A stretch of DNA of 64,000 nt from an unicellular cyanobacterium SU2 (GCA_002110465.1 NEED01000073.1:1-64000), one strand, 5' to 3'. Numbered from the stretch's first letter, positions 48,697 through 58,288 are shown. A program made the numbers and translations. Notes: generated by a model not told the origin, from the letters alone.

Positions 48697-48790
48697 AAAT
48701 CGATAACTAATCGATGAATCGTGGTGTGAGAAGAGTAAGTAGAGAAGCACTTGGGGTCGAAACACGGCAAGACTCCCGGGTGCTTTTCTC
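48697..48790 (+). ncRNA. Candidate Yfr2-family (Cyano-1-like) small RNA
   Basis: About 94 bases from the predicted start to a hairpin end. The 3' part (48742-48790) is one long stem, GAGAAGCAC/GTGCTTTTCTC, topped by GGGGTC/GACTCCC and a loop GAAACACGGCAA. The loop carries a GAAACA motif that I recall as characteristic of the Yfr2 RNA family of cyanobacteria. There is no open frame. Promoter and terminator-like ends give independent support. Family name is from memory and unconfirmed. Confidence 0.5.
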
Positions 48791-49125
48791 ATTGAAATCA
48801 AGAAATACTGGTTCTACAGTATTAGTTCTGCTAAACTAGTTACGCTAAATTATTACAAATAATAAACCTAAAATTCTTATTAGTTGAGCTACACAAAAAA
48901 AGATTCCTCAATCTTTCCATTAATTTCGTCCGCGAAGGCGGACTTTGTTTTTATAGAATAAGGCTTGAGTCTTTTATTAATTATTAGTTTAGCCTAATTT
49001 TAACAGAAAGCGATCGCAATAAATTAGTCCCTTATATTGCAAGAATAATCGAGTATTATATAGTCAATATTTAGCTATACTAATCCATGGTTTAAGATTC
49101 GCCTTTGTTGATTTATCAACTTAAT
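48791..49125. other. Intergenic region with a hairpin, 335 bases
   Basis: AT-rich. Contains GTCCGC-GAAG-GCGGAC (48928-48943) followed by TTTGTTTTT, a possible terminator on the plus strand. No gene seen. Confidence 0.45.
48928..48952 (+). terminator. Possible rho-independent terminator
   Basis: GTCCGC/GCGGAC stem with a GAAG loop and a T-rich tail TTTGTTTTT. About 140 bases past the ncRNA candidate. Confidence 0.5.
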
Positions 49126-49248
49126 ATGAAAGCCACTGAAACTAATTTATTAGCCTTTCTAAAACAGCCTAAACAGTTTGTTATTCCTATATATCAAAGA
49201 ACTTATAGCTGGACAATTAAACAATGTGAGCAATCTTTTCATCTCTAG
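49126..49248 (+). pseudogene. DUF262 (GmrSD-type) N-terminal relic
   Basis: 40 codons. MKATETNLLAFLKQ, then FVIPIYQRTYSWTIKQCEQ, is the start of the DUF262/GmrS N-terminal domain found in type IV restriction enzymes and BREX-linked proteins. The IYQRTYSW motif is diagnostic. The frame stops at TAG right after it, where the intact protein would go on for hundreds of residues; nothing homologous follows. A decayed restriction gene. Confidence 0.75.
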
Positions 49249-49443
49249 AACAAATTGAAGACATTATGTTTTTGGTTAAACAGTCTTATAATAAGTGCTT
49301 AATTAATGCAGAATAAGAAATTCTAATTAATTAAATAAAACTGATAATTTGTAATTTTTTATTTTTGCCGTTCTAAGTCACCCCTTATAATGGTTTAAGC
49401 ATTTTTAGTGAAAATGCTTTGAAGAACTGATTAATGATAGCTA
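49249..49443. other. Spacer between DUF262 relic and glpK
   Basis: AT-rich, no frame or hairpin with clear support. Probably the rest of the decayed element plus the glpK promoter. Confidence 0.4.
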
Positions 49444-50946
49444 ATGACGATAAAACAAGATAAATATATCCTGGCGATAGACTTAGGAACCACGGGAAAC
49501 CGTGCCATTCTCTTTGATAAAGAAGGAGCGATCGCAGGTCAAGCCTATAAAGAATTAACCCAACATTATCCCCATCCAGGATGGTTAGAACACGACGCAA
49601 CAGAAATTTGGCAAGATACCCGTAGCGTTATCGATCAAGTATTAGAAAAAAAACAAATAGAGATTACAGCGATCGCGGCTATTGGGTTAACCGTCCAGCG
49701 AGAAACCTGTCTACTATGGGATAAAACCACAGGAAAACCTCTACATAAAGCCATTGTTTGGCAAGATCGTCGCACCTCTGATATGTGTCGTCAACTGCGT
49801 GAACAAGGAAAAGCCCAAGCCATAACCGAAAGAACTGGACTGATTCTCGATCCTTACTTCTCCGCGACTAAACTCGCTTGGTTGATCAATTGGGTTAAAG
49901 AAAATACTCCGTCAGTCAACTTCGATAACGTCATTGCTGGAACCGTTGATACTTGGATGCTATGGAAGCTGACAGGGGGAAAAGTTCATGCCACCGACCA
50001 TAGTAACGCCTGTCGTACTATGTTAATGAACCTGAATACCCTCGGTTGGGACACAGACTTATTAGAATTATTTGGCATTCCACCAACTTTAATGCCAGAA
50101 ATTAAAGAAAGTATGAGCTATTTTGGTCATACCGATGCTGAGATATTAGGAGCAGAAATTCCTATCACCGCCATATTCGGAGACCAACAAGCCTCTCTAT
50201 TTGCCCACGGTTGCAATCGTCCAGGGTTACTCAAATGTACCTATGGAACAGGATCATTCCTGATTGTACAGGCTGGCAAAGAGGTTCTGCGCTCGAAAAA
50301 CAAACTTCTGTCTACCGTTGCTTGGACAAAAGACAACTCCGCTAACTATGCCCTAGAAGGGGCGATCTTTACCTCTGGAGCAGCAGTTCAATGGTTGCGT
50401 GATGGCATAAAATTAATTAACAGTGCGGCAGAAACTGAAGCATTATGCCGTCAAGTATCCGATACGGATGGGGTCTATTTTGTCCCAGCTTTGAGTGGGT
50501 TAGGCGCGCCTCACTGGGATATGTCAGCCAGAGGAGCATTTTTAGGCATAACCGGCGGAGTTCAACGAGAACACATGGTAAGGGCTGTATTAGAAGCGAT
50601 CGCCTACCAAGTCAAAGAAGTGGTTGAAGCTATCAATAAAGGCTCAGATATGGGAGTAGCCCGTCTCAAAGTTGATGGGGGGGCTTCCCAAAATAATTTT
50701 TTAATGCAGTTCCAAGCTGATGCTTTAGGAATTCCGGTAGAACGTCCCGTAGTACTCGATGCCACCGCCCAGGGAGCAGCCTTTGGGGCAGGGTTAACCG
50801 TCGGCTTTTGGGATGATTATGATGCCTTAATTGCCACCCGTAAAATTGATCAAATCTTTAATCCTGGGGAAAATGCCCTTCACATACAAGAAAACTTTAT
50901 CCATTGGCAACGAGCCGTAGAACGAGCTAAAAATTGGATTCAATAG
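49444..50946 (+). CDS. glpK: Glycerol kinase
   Basis: 500 residues, family length. FGGY kinase: YILAIDLGTTGNRAILFD (phosphate-1 loop), HDATEIW, TVQRETCLLWDK, VWQDRRT, TDHSNACRTMLMN, GDQQASLF, KCTYGTGSF, GAPHWDMSARGAFLG and DGGASQNNFLMQFQAD, all conserved in GlpK. Phosphorylates glycerol to glycerol 3-phosphate with ATP. No glpF or glpD nearby. A long hairpin (50965-50995) follows. Confidence 0.97.
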   Translation: MTIKQDKYILAIDLGTTGNRAILFDKEGAIAGQAYKELTQHYPHPGWLEHDATEIWQDTRSVIDQVLEKKQIEITAIAAIGLTVQRETCLLWDKTTGKPLHKAIVWQDRRTSDMCRQLREQGKAQAITERTGLILDPYFSATKLAWLINWVKENTPSVNFDNVIAGTVDTWMLWKLTGGKVHATDHSNACRTMLMNLNTLGWDTDLLELFGIPPTLMPEIKESMSYFGHTDAEILGAEIPITAIFGDQQASLFAHGCNRPGLLKCTYGTGSFLIVQAGKEVLRSKNKLLSTVAWTKDNSANYALEGAIFTSGAAVQWLRDGIKLINSAAETEALCRQVSDTDGVYFVPALSGLGAPHWDMSARGAFLGITGGVQREHMVRAVLEAIAYQVKEVVEAINKGSDMGVARLKVDGGASQNNFLMQFQADALGIPVERPVVLDATAQGAAFGAGLTVGFWDDYDALIATRKIDQIFNPGENALHIQENFIHWQRAVERAKNWIQ

Positions 50947-50964
50947 TTGAAGTTGTCAACCCAC

Positions 50965-50995
50965 TCCCCTGATGTCTAAGTTATTGCTCAGGGGA
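50965..50995 (+). terminator. Hairpin after glpK
   Basis: TCCCCTGA/TCAGGGGA inverted repeat of 8 bp, 19 bases after the glpK stop; no T run, so termination is uncertain. Confidence 0.45.
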
Positions 50996-51172
50996 ATTAT
51001 TGGAGAAAGTTGCAAAATATAATTAAAAATTATAACCTACCTCCATCAGAGCGATACAATCAACAATAGAGATCAAACTAATCTAGATTTCAGGATTAGT
51101 TTAAGGTGCAACTCAACGCCGTGTTTTGCTTCTCTGTCCTAACTCTTCAAGCCCCCTAAGACGATTGACCCT

Positions 51173-51562
51173 ATGACTACTATTATCAATCAACTTAAAC
51201 CAGCCCCTAATGGGGATGTGATGATCTATAAACCTTACTGCCCTAAAGACCGTTATAAAATTCTTCCCTATGCTCTGGCTTTGTATTCTCAAGGTAGTCT
51301 CGAAGGACAACGTCGGATTGAAGGAAGTGACGGAATTCCTTTTGTGGCCACTTGGTATGTCTCTAAACTTCCCTCTGAATTGACCCGTTGTCGTCTTCAA
51401 TTCGATGGTAATGCAGATTTAAGCTACGAAATTACTATTCTTAACGCAGAGTTTATTAACTATCTCATTGATGTAATCGCTATTTTTAATGAAGTTCAGT
51501 CTGTGGATTTTTCTCAAGGATTTTATCGAAAATTACTGCGCCTCGAAGAATCTGCTTCCTAA
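51173..51562 (+). CDS. Conserved hypothetical cytoplasmic protein
   Basis: 129 residues, no signal peptide or membrane segment. Mixed alpha/beta with DRYKILPYALALYSQGSLEGQ in outline and WYVSKLPSEL; ends in FYRKLLRLEES. It has the look of a conserved cyanobacterial protein; I cannot name a family. Co-oriented with the downstream BioD-like gene, 140 bases apart. Confidence 0.7.
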   Translation: MTTIINQLKPAPNGDVMIYKPYCPKDRYKILPYALALYSQGSLEGQRRIEGSDGIPFVATWYVSKLPSELTRCRLQFDGNADLSYEITILNAEFINYLIDVIAIFNEVQSVDFSQGFYRKLLRLEESAS

Positions 51563-51702
51563 CCCCTTAACGACAAAATTTGAATCTTGAAGATTGCACA
51601 GAAAAATTATGACACGATCAGCAGCTCATCTAAAATTGATCTGTCTGTGTTAATTAACCATCAACAACCTATAATCCCCTGACATATTTAAGGAGTAGCC
51701 CC

Positions 51703-52776
51703 GTGACACTGTCAGCGAAATATTTACTAGTTGGGTCAATTGAAGCGTGCAGTGGAAAGTCTGGAACGATTATCGGACTCGCTCATCACTTGCAACAAAA
51801 AGGATTTTCCATTACCTATGGTAAACCCATTGGAACCTGTCTAGACGATAGCCCAACCCAAAGTCAAGAAGCTGACGTGCAGTTTATCACCGATGTTTTA
51901 TCTTTAGAACCCACTCAAGTGTTATCGCCTCTGTTATCCCTTGAAACAAAAGCGATGGAGAAACGTCTTAACGGTTCAGATACAGCCGATTATGCCCAAT
52001 TATTACACCAATCCTACGGTGAAGTCGGGACGGATATCGTTCTCCTCGAAGGACCAGGAACCCTCGGAGAAGGCAGCTTATTTGATTTATCGGTGATGGA
52101 TATTGCCCGTACAGTTGATGCTTCAATTGTGTTGATCGCTCGTTATCATTCTCCTTTGGTGGTTGATAGCCTTTTGAAAGCCAAACAACACTTAGGCGAT
52201 CGCTTGATGGGAGTATTAGTGAACAATATTCCTATCGATGAGTTAGAAACGACCCAAACCCTGATTAAGCCTTATTTGGAAAGCAAAGGAATTAAGGTTT
52301 TAGGACTGCTACCATCGAGTAGTTTACTTCGTAGCGTCAGTGTCCGCGAAATTGCTCACCAGTTAGGGGCAGAAGTCCTTTGTCGTGGCGATCGCTTAGA
52401 TTTAATGGTGGAAAGTCTCACTATCGGCGCAATGAATGTTAATTCTGCTTTGGAGTATTTTCGCCAAGGCAAATATAAGGCGGTGGTCACAGGCGGCGAT
52501 CGTACTGACTTACAATTAGCAGCCTTGGAAACGTCCACCAGTTGCCTTATTTTAACCGGACACATGAATCCTCAACCGTTAATTATTAGTCGGGCTGAAG
52601 ATTTAGAAGTCCCCATTCTTTCGGTTGATCTCGATACCTTACAAACGGTAGAAATTGTCGATAGCACCTTTGGAACTGTTCGACTTCAAGAACAAATTAA
52701 GATCGATTGTATTGAACAATTAATGGCAGAATACTTTGATTTTGAAGGAGTCATCGAAAACTTGGGACTAGGTTAA
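51703..52776 (+). CDS. BioD-like/DRTGG-domain protein (phosphotransacetylase-associated family)
   Basis: 357 residues from a GTG start. The N-terminal half is a dethiobiotin-synthetase-like P-loop domain: [20 protein letters not shown], with a modified Walker A ([11 protein letters not shown]) and [12 protein letters not shown]. The second half (about 215-320) is a DRTGG domain ([16 protein letters not shown]). This is the fold of the N-terminal region of bacterial Pta proteins, without the transacetylase domain. Cytoplasmic; role unknown, maybe regulatory nucleotide binding. Confidence 0.85.
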   Translation: MTLSAKYLLVGSIEACSGKSGTIIGLAHHLQQKGFSITYGKPIGTCLDDSPTQSQEADVQFITDVLSLEPTQVLSPLLSLETKAMEKRLNGSDTADYAQLLHQSYGEVGTDIVLLEGPGTLGEGSLFDLSVMDIARTVDASIVLIARYHSPLVVDSLLKAKQHLGDRLMGVLVNNIPIDELETTQTLIKPYLESKGIKVLGLLPSSSLLRSVSVREIAHQLGAEVLCRGDRLDLMVESLTIGAMNVNSALEYFRQGKYKAVVTGGDRTDLQLAALETSTSCLILTGHMNPQPLIISRAEDLEVPILSVDLDTLQTVEIVDSTFGTVRLQEQIKIDCIEQLMAEYFDFEGVIENLGLG

Positions 52777-52790
52777 ATGAGTTATGAGTC

Positions 52791-52812
52791 GGGGTCAACT
52801 TTTGTTGATCCC
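52791..52812 (+). terminator. Hairpin after BioD-like gene
   Basis: GGGGTCAAC-TTTT-GTTGATCCC, a 9-bp stem, 14 bases past the stop codon; no T tract. The remaining 260 bases up to the SelO gene show no other feature. Confidence 0.5.
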
Positions 52813-53139
52813 TAAGTCCATTATCCTGATTGCTTATTCTCAAACGCCATAAGTTATTTATTATTTGTTGTCTATGAATGATTATTCCTTCTGGATTTGC
52901 TGAAATGGACAATAGAATAAATAATAAGATAAAAAAGTTAAATTTAATAGACTTTTTAAAAGGCTAATCTTTGAAAACTAGCGATTAATCAAGAGATAAG
53001 TTAACTTAATAGAGAATCTAAAGATAGTCTGACACGATTTAATTTTAATCGGTTTGAGTTTTTTCAAGTCATAAGCTTGACTACTTCTGTCTATCCTAAC
53101 TTTAACCCTAAGTATCGATTAAACAAATTTTTGGTTGAC

Positions 53140-54558
53140 ATGACAGAAAATCTAGATAATCCTTTTTTCAATCTTAATTACGAACCCGTTCTCGAAAACC
53201 TGGGTTATGACTATTATGATAAGGTGGTCGCCGCCGAATTTCCTCAACATATTCTACGCTTTCGCAATGATGATTTATTATCCTTCTTAGGATTATTTTC
53301 TGAGGAAGTAGCCGATCATCATTTTATTGAAGCGTTTGGTAAATTCCAAGAGGTTCGGCCTTTTTTAGCGTTACGCTATCATGGGTATCAATTTGGTGAA
53401 TACAATCCCTTTTTAGGAGATGGAAGAGGCTTTCTTTACGGACAAATACGAGGGATAGATAATCAATTGTATGATTTTGGAACCAAAGGATCTGGTCGAA
53501 CTCCCTATTCTCGTGGTGGTGATGGTAGATTAACGTTAAAAGGAGGTGTTCGAGAGGTATTAGCGGCTGAAGCGTTACATTATGCAGGGGTAGAAACCTC
53601 TCGTTGTTTAAGTTTAATTGAAACGGGAGAAGGGTTATGGCGTGGGGATGAACCGTCTCCTACTCGTTCATCAGTGATGATTCGTGTTAATCGTTCTCAT
53701 ATTCGTTTTGGCACGTTTGAACGGTTATATTACCTGAAACGTCCCGATTTAATTCAGAAATTATTAGACCATGTGATTGATGTTTACTATCCTGAAATTA
53801 CTCAATCGTCAGACCGTTACACCTGGTTTTATGGTGCGTTAGTCAAGCGTGTCGCTAAATTAGCTGCACAGTGGATGGCTGCTGGATTTTGTCATGGGGT
53901 ATTAAATACAGATAATATGTCAATTACGGGAGAGAGTTTTGATTACGGTCCCTATGCTTTTATTCCTACCTATGATCCGAAATTTGTGGCTGCTTATTTT
54001 GATTATGGAGGACGCTACAGTTATGGGAATCAACCATTTATTTGTCGTTTAAATCTAGAGATGTTACAACTCCCTTTGATGACGGTGGTTTCTCCGACTA
54101 AGTTAGGAGCTATTTTAGGAGAGTTTGATGGTTATTACAGCCAATTTTATCAAGAATTAATGCTGAAAAAATTAGGGTTTGATAATTTGATGATTGCTGA
54201 CGGACGAGATTTAGTAGAAAAAACTATAGCAATTCTCCAAGAAACCCAAATGAGTTATGCTGGATTTTTTACCACTTTATCTCAACAGTTTAATGATGGA
54301 TGGCGAGCCGATTCTTCGACTATTCTAGAAAATGAAACATTACCGCCTGCTGACTGGCAAGGTTGGCGTAAACTTTACCATCGAATTTTAAATCAGTTAC
54401 CCATAGAAACGATGGAAAAAGTAGAAAATTGTTTACAAGTTTCTAATCCCGAAGTGAGTTTAATCAGGGCAAATATTGAAACGGTGTGGGAGGCGATCGC
54501 TGATGGAGATGATTGGCAACCCTTTTATAACTTAATTCAAAAACTACAACGTCATTAA
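53140..54558 (+). CDS. selO: Protein adenylyltransferase SelO (YdiU/UPF0061)
   Basis: 472 residues from ATG 53140 ([16 protein letters not shown]); a TTG at 53077 would add 21 residues of uncertain value. SelO pseudokinase fold: [44 protein letters not shown] in outline, [40 protein letters not shown] in outline, [12 protein letters not shown]. Transfers AMP from ATP to Ser/Thr/Tyr of target proteins, linked to redox homeostasis. No C-terminal selenocysteine is apparent; the protein ends QKLQRH. Closely followed by a bidirectional terminator. Confidence 0.93.
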   Translation: MTENLDNPFFNLNYEPVLENLGYDYYDKVVAAEFPQHILRFRNDDLLSFLGLFSEEVADHHFIEAFGKFQEVRPFLALRYHGYQFGEYNPFLGDGRGFLYGQIRGIDNQLYDFGTKGSGRTPYSRGGDGRLTLKGGVREVLAAEALHYAGVETSRCLSLIETGEGLWRGDEPSPTRSSVMIRVNRSHIRFGTFERLYYLKRPDLIQKLLDHVIDVYYPEITQSSDRYTWFYGALVKRVAKLAAQWMAAGFCHGVLNTDNMSITGESFDYGPYAFIPTYDPKFVAAYFDYGGRYSYGNQPFICRLNLEMLQLPLMTVVSPTKLGAILGEFDGYYSQFYQELMLKKLGFDNLMIADGRDLVEKTIAILQETQMSYAGFFTTLSQQFNDGWRADSSTILENETLPPADWQGWRKLYHRILNQLPIETMEKVENCLQVSNPEVSLIRANIETVWEAIADGDDWQPFYNLIQKLQRH

Positions 54559-54564
54559 AATGAT

Positions 54565-54600
54565 TAAAAAAACTCAGCAATAATTTAAAGCTGAGCTTTT
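54565..54600 (-). terminator. Bidirectional terminator between selO and tmRNA
   Basis: CTCAGC (54573-54578) and GCTGAG (54590-54595) with an 11-base loop. On the minus strand the stem is followed by seven T and lies about 22 bases past the tmRNA 3' end; on the plus strand it is followed by CTTTTCT after selO. Confidence 0.75.
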
Positions 54601-54617
54601 CTGATGGTTTTTAAAGA

Positions 54618-55002
54618 TGGAGCCGAGCAGAGTCGAACTGCTGTCCAGACTGGGTATTGACTTTCCGCTCATTCACAGGTTTAGTCCTTTTAACCCGTAG
54701 GACGGGGACCATTCCTTATCCCGAATGGTGGGATGCTCTGGTGAGGTCTTTACCCAATAGCCAACCAGAGATAGCCATTAAGTGCATCCGTTGGGGTTGT
54801 ACCCCTAGAGCTTAACGGAGTCACCCTAGAAGCGAGCGGACTCTGTGAGAGTTCAGTTACGCAGCTACTGCTGCACGCTCAAACTTAACGATTTTATTCG
54901 CAGTTACTTTTTTGTTTGAGCCTTTGATTTTCGAGAGGAGACTCACTCTCGACCTGAATCACGGGGAAGATTTCGCCAACCTGTCGAAACCGTTGCGGCC
55001 CC
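54618..55002 (-). ncRNA. ssrA: Transfer-messenger RNA (tmRNA)
   Basis: 385 bases, one-piece tmRNA. 5' end GGGGCCGCAACGGTTTCGAC and 3' end TTCGACTCTGCTCGGCTCCA pair as the tRNA-like acceptor. The tag reading frame (minus strand 54901-54857) is GCG AAT AAA ATC GTT and so on to TAA, giving the tag ANKIVKFERAAVAA, in keeping with the cyanobacterial ANNIVxFxRxxxxAA pattern. Rescues stalled ribosomes and marks products for ClpXP-type degradation. CCA is not encoded. Confidence 0.97.
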
Positions 55003-55073
55003 TCGTGTGTTCTTTCTATATTATAGTCATGATCTTCAGATATTGACAACTTGACCTAGGCTCGCTCTCGAAA

Positions 55074-55508
55074 TTATTTGATCACTTCCCGTCTAGGTCC
55101 GATGGCATAAAAGGTTTGCATGGAGTTATCTGTAAACCCCCAATCATTGCGATCGCACTCTTGTGGAGATATTGCATTGTAGATGGTCTGCTTATCTTGA
55201 AGGACGCATAATTCAACGGTTTCAAAATCTTTCCCTTCTACATCAGGACGAGCGGCGGTTTCATGACGACTCACTTCTACATAGGTGTACCAATTATCAG
55301 GGTAACTCAAACATTCTCCAGGTTCTATAGTCCACCATCCCTTAGTCACCCAGACATCATCTTCATTAGTATAGGCACCTGCCACATAGAGAATTTGATT
55401 TCTAGCATTACAAATTTCTCCAGCCGTTGCTTGTTGAGAAAATAAGCTAACTTCCCCGACAGCCGTAACTGCCATTCCTAAAGCCATTAAAAAAAGCTTA
55501 TTGTTCAT
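55074..55508 (-). CDS. Exported DUF1036 protein
   Basis: 144 residues from MNNKLF (55508), chosen because AGGAG lies about 10 bases upstream; a start six codons earlier overlaps that site. Signal peptide to about residue 29 (SQQATAGE). The mature part has EICNARNQILYVAGAY, WVTKGWWTIEPGECLSY and YTYVEVS, the features of DUF1036, a small periplasmic domain of unknown role. Six Cys in total suggest disulfides in the periplasm. Confidence 0.85.
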   Translation of the reverse strand: MNNKLFLMALGMAVTAVGEVSLFSQQATAGEICNARNQILYVAGAYTNEDDVWVTKGWWTIEPGECLSYPDNWYTYVEVSRHETAARPDVEGKDFETVELCVLQDKQTIYNAISPQECDRNDWGFTDNSMQTFYAIGPRREVIK

Positions 55509-55526
55509 CTTGTTTACTCCTGACAC

Positions 55527-55735
55527 ACCAATAAGATTTAGTTTAGGGGTCTATTTTAAGTCAATTTTAGCAAGAAAAACCAAGAGCGCATCTATAATCC
55601 CCAAATAACTGCCTAGTAGCCCCTTAAATTTTTGTTCTCACATCTGATTTGATTTGACGATCACTATATAACTGAAGTTTAAACTACTACAAAATACTCC
55701 AAAATTGTTTTGGGTTTGAAAAGAACTTAAATTCA
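55527..55735. other. Intergenic region carrying one arm of an inverted repeat
   Basis: AT-rich. 55667-55687 read on the minus strand is GTAGTTTAAACTTCAGTTATA, nearly identical to 58131-58151 on the plus strand. No gene seen. Confidence 0.5.
55667..55687 (-). repeat. Dispersed 21-base repeat, left copy
   Basis: Reverse complement is GTAGTTTAAACTTCAGTTATA; 20 of 21 bases match the plus-strand copy at 58131-58151. A shorter copy lies at 58038-58052. The copies flank the double hydrolase gene in inverted orientation. Confidence 0.75.
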
Positions 55736-55885
55736 CTAAATACCAAAATTCCTCGGCTTTCCTTTACGTTTAGCTTCGAGTTTGCCGGCAAATAAGGGAG
55801 CAAAACGAATTGTCCACTCCTTGACTGTTTTTATTCCAGTTCTGAGACTTAGCTGGTGATCACTGGTTTTTGCAACAGAACCCAT
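55736..55885 (-). pseudogene. Likely IS6-family transposase scrap
   Basis: 49 codons, MGSVAKTSDHQL and on through IKTVKEWTIRFAPLFAGKLEAKRKGKP. The block TVKEWTIRFAPLFAGKLEAKR resembles the IS6/IS26 transposase segment usually seen as TIRRWVLKFGPLFARRLRRRRP, just before the first DDE Asp. The frame stops where the catalytic core should begin. No terminal inverted repeats were found beside it. Assignment is by eye and moderate. Confidence 0.4.
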
Positions 55886-55939
55886 ATTGTTTCTTTTTAC
55901 AATAATTAGCCATTAATTTTCTTTGTTTAATTTAATATG

Positions 55940-57778
55940 TTAAATAGATAACAACACCCAAATAACAATGAATGTCCAAATCGATGCCAAAATGACAGCT
56001 AAGTATTGATAAGGTATAAGAAATATCCAAATAAAAAATATTCCGATAACTATTAAAAATCCTAAAAAACTTAAACCTCCTATATTTATTAGTAGATCAG
56101 AATGTAAATCTTTATTCTCATCTTGTAATTTAAATTCTTTAGATGTTAGTTGCTCTGAAAAGAGAAAATTAGCAATTTCTTCTCCTATTTGATAGGCTAA
56201 GCAAGCACCATGCCCTCCTTCAATATATTTATTATTCTTGATAATTACTTCTTGATGAGACAATCGCTTAAAATCTTGAGGCAAGTCATCATAAATTTTA
56301 TAATTTCCATTAGTTTCCTCATTAGTGTTATTAAATCCACAAACACCTGCTGTCCCAATATCTTTATAATTAGGCAGGTATTGTAAAAATCTACAAAGAA
56401 CACCTACAGCCCAATCCGCGTTAGCACAATCATTTCTGACAGCCTCTAAATGCAATGAGTGTTTATTACTTATAATATTTCCCCAATTAAAGTCTTTGGG
56501 TAGTACGGAACCGGCAAAATATATTCTATTTATAAAGATATAGGGCTTAGATTCCATTGCACGCCCAACAAGATAGGTTCCGTAGCTATGGGCAATAACA
56601 TAAATAGGAATATCAGGATATTTTGCAACTTCCTGAATATAACGATCAATAAATGCACGCACATTTTTTTTTCGCTGTGAAAGCAAAAGAAACTGGAAAG
56701 CGGAAAAATAGCCATACCGAACAGAAACCACTCTAGCTTTCTTATTCTGTTTATTTTGCTCATTCTTGTAATTATTAATTGCGCATTCAATTATTTCATG
56801 CCAATCAGCAAAATCCCGAATGCCATGAACAATAAAAACTATACAATCTGGCTTATTTTGATTAGGATTTTTACACTTTTGAATTTTGTCAGACTTGATA
56901 TATTGATGGTGATTATCACAATGGTCTTGAAACGCTCTACATATTTCATCAATAACTAAATTTAACTCTTTATCATTATCAAAAAAACCTGCATGAGTAA
57001 CATCTTTAAGATTTTTATCTTCTGTTTTAGTAAAGTTATAAATTTCTAAAGAATCCTCTATTTGTACTATATTATCCTTATTACCTAATAATTGGATAGT
57101 GGGAGGTGCAATCGGTTTTTCATGATTGGCACTTAATTCTTCATCACTATCAGCAAATTTTCTCAACCATGATAACCTAAGTTCGTTAACGAAATCTGAA
57201 CCGCGCTTAATTTTCTTAGCTAGAAAACCATTAAATAACTCACTACAAAAAATATCTGTTCCCTTATCTACGATAGCCGAAAACCAATCGAGTGATTCTG
57301 TTGAATATCCACGATTTGTGCCAGCAAGTAAAACCAAATTCACTTTGTTTAACCATTTTGATTTTGACATATCTAAGGCTGCTTGACGAGCAATTAATGC
57401 TCCCATACTGTATCCAAAGAGAAAAATTTTTTCATAATTACCATCATAATACTTTAAGTAGTGTGTGATTTTATCGTTGAGTTCTTTGGCAATATTTTTA
57501 GGATCTTCTTTAGAGAAAAATCCATTATTATATTGAAAACAAAGCAGTTCCCATGACATACTTTTATCTATTTTATCTAGTTGCTTTAATGTCCCTTCTA
57601 ATAACTTCTGGTAGTCATATAATTTACGTTGCCAACCTGGAATAAAAATGATCAGTGCTTTTGCTGTTTCTGCTAAGACTTCTTTGTGCTTTCGATAAAT
57701 TAGAGTTTGTTGTTTAGATTCTTTTACAGATTGTTCTAAAACTTCTTTTAATGAGTTAGTAAATTGAAATTTATACAT
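55940..57778 (-). CDS. Double alpha/beta-hydrolase membrane protein
   Basis: 612 residues. First hydrolase-like domain (about 40-295): FIPGW near the oxyanion loop, nucleophile elbow GYSMG (about 123-127), a possible acid in LLGNKDNIV, and a His in THAGFF. Second domain (about 310-545): FIVHGIRD, nucleophile AHSYG (about 394-398), and His in GGHGACL. Both therefore have apparent Ser-acid-His sets. Two C-terminal transmembrane helices follow (about 556-580 and 585-610), so the enzyme would sit on the membrane. Lipase, esterase or phospholipase-type chemistry is possible; substrate unknown. The gene is AT-rich, isolated, and flanked by related inverted repeats and a transposase scrap. Confidence 0.8.
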   Translation of the reverse strand: MYKFQFTNSLKEVLEQSVKESKQQTLIYRKHKEVLAETAKALIIFIPGWQRKLYDYQKLLEGTLKQLDKIDKSMSWELLCFQYNNGFFSKEDPKNIAKELNDKITHYLKYYDGNYEKIFLFGYSMGALIARQAALDMSKSKWLNKVNLVLLAGTNRGYSTESLDWFSAIVDKGTDIFCSELFNGFLAKKIKRGSDFVNELRLSWLRKFADSDEELSANHEKPIAPPTIQLLGNKDNIVQIEDSLEIYNFTKTEDKNLKDVTHAGFFDNDKELNLVIDEICRAFQDHCDNHHQYIKSDKIQKCKNPNQNKPDCIVFIVHGIRDFADWHEIIECAINNYKNEQNKQNKKARVVSVRYGYFSAFQFLLLSQRKKNVRAFIDRYIQEVAKYPDIPIYVIAHSYGTYLVGRAMESKPYIFINRIYFAGSVLPKDFNWGNIISNKHSLHLEAVRNDCANADWAVGVLCRFLQYLPNYKDIGTAGVCGFNNTNEETNGNYKIYDDLPQDFKRLSHQEVIIKNNKYIEGGHGACLAYQIGEEIANFLFSEQLTSKEFKLQDENKDLHSDLLINIGGLSFLGFLIVIGIFFIWIFLIPYQYLAVILASIWTFIVIWVLLSI

Positions 57779-58037
57779 AAAACATCCCTTGTTATTACTC
57801 TTTAATTAAGTAACCTTTCTTAAAATTAGAAACTTTAGTCTATTTCTTCTCTCATCTTTTGCAAAGTTCTACTAATAATTTTAGTCTCAACTTTCTATTC
57901 TCTTGTGTACAACTTAAAAAATTTTAATTTTTTTTTAGGTAATCTGATAGATTTGGAGTTCAGACTAATGTTACATAGGGAGTTTTGTGGAGAAAATTTA
58001 ACGTCAACAGATACTACAGATAGTGTCATTTTCGATT

Positions 58038-58052
58038 TAGTCTAAACTTCAG
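58038..58052 (+). repeat. Dispersed repeat, short copy
   Basis: TAGTCTAAACTTCAG, identical to the core of the copy at 58131. Confidence 0.7.
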
Positions 58053-58130
58053 GTAGATATGTCAAAAGTGAAAGAGTGAAAACGACAAATTTGAGTTCTG
58101 TCGCTAAAAATATGATGATGGGACTTTATC

Positions 58131-58151
58131 GTAGTCTAAACTTCAGTTATA
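58131..58151 (+). repeat. Dispersed 21-base repeat, right copy
   Basis: GTAGTCTAAACTTCAGTTATA; one mismatch to the inverted copy at 55667-55687. Confidence 0.75.
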
Positions 58152-58288
58152 AACTTTAACCTCCGTAAAAATCCTCATCGACAATCTGCTCAAGGGAGAA
58201 AGGAAAGATCATAGGAGACTCACCAAATCTTTTACAACTTGATATGATCAAAATACAAATGTAAACAAATATTACGGTGTCAGCATCA

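Larger units (their letters stand above)
57779..58276. other. Intergenic region with repeat copies, 498 bases
   Basis: Divergent spacer between the double hydrolase and the methyltransferase. Two copies of TAGTCTAAACTTCAG (58038-58052 and 58132-58146). No RNA gene or other frame seen. It must hold both promoters. Confidence 0.6.
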
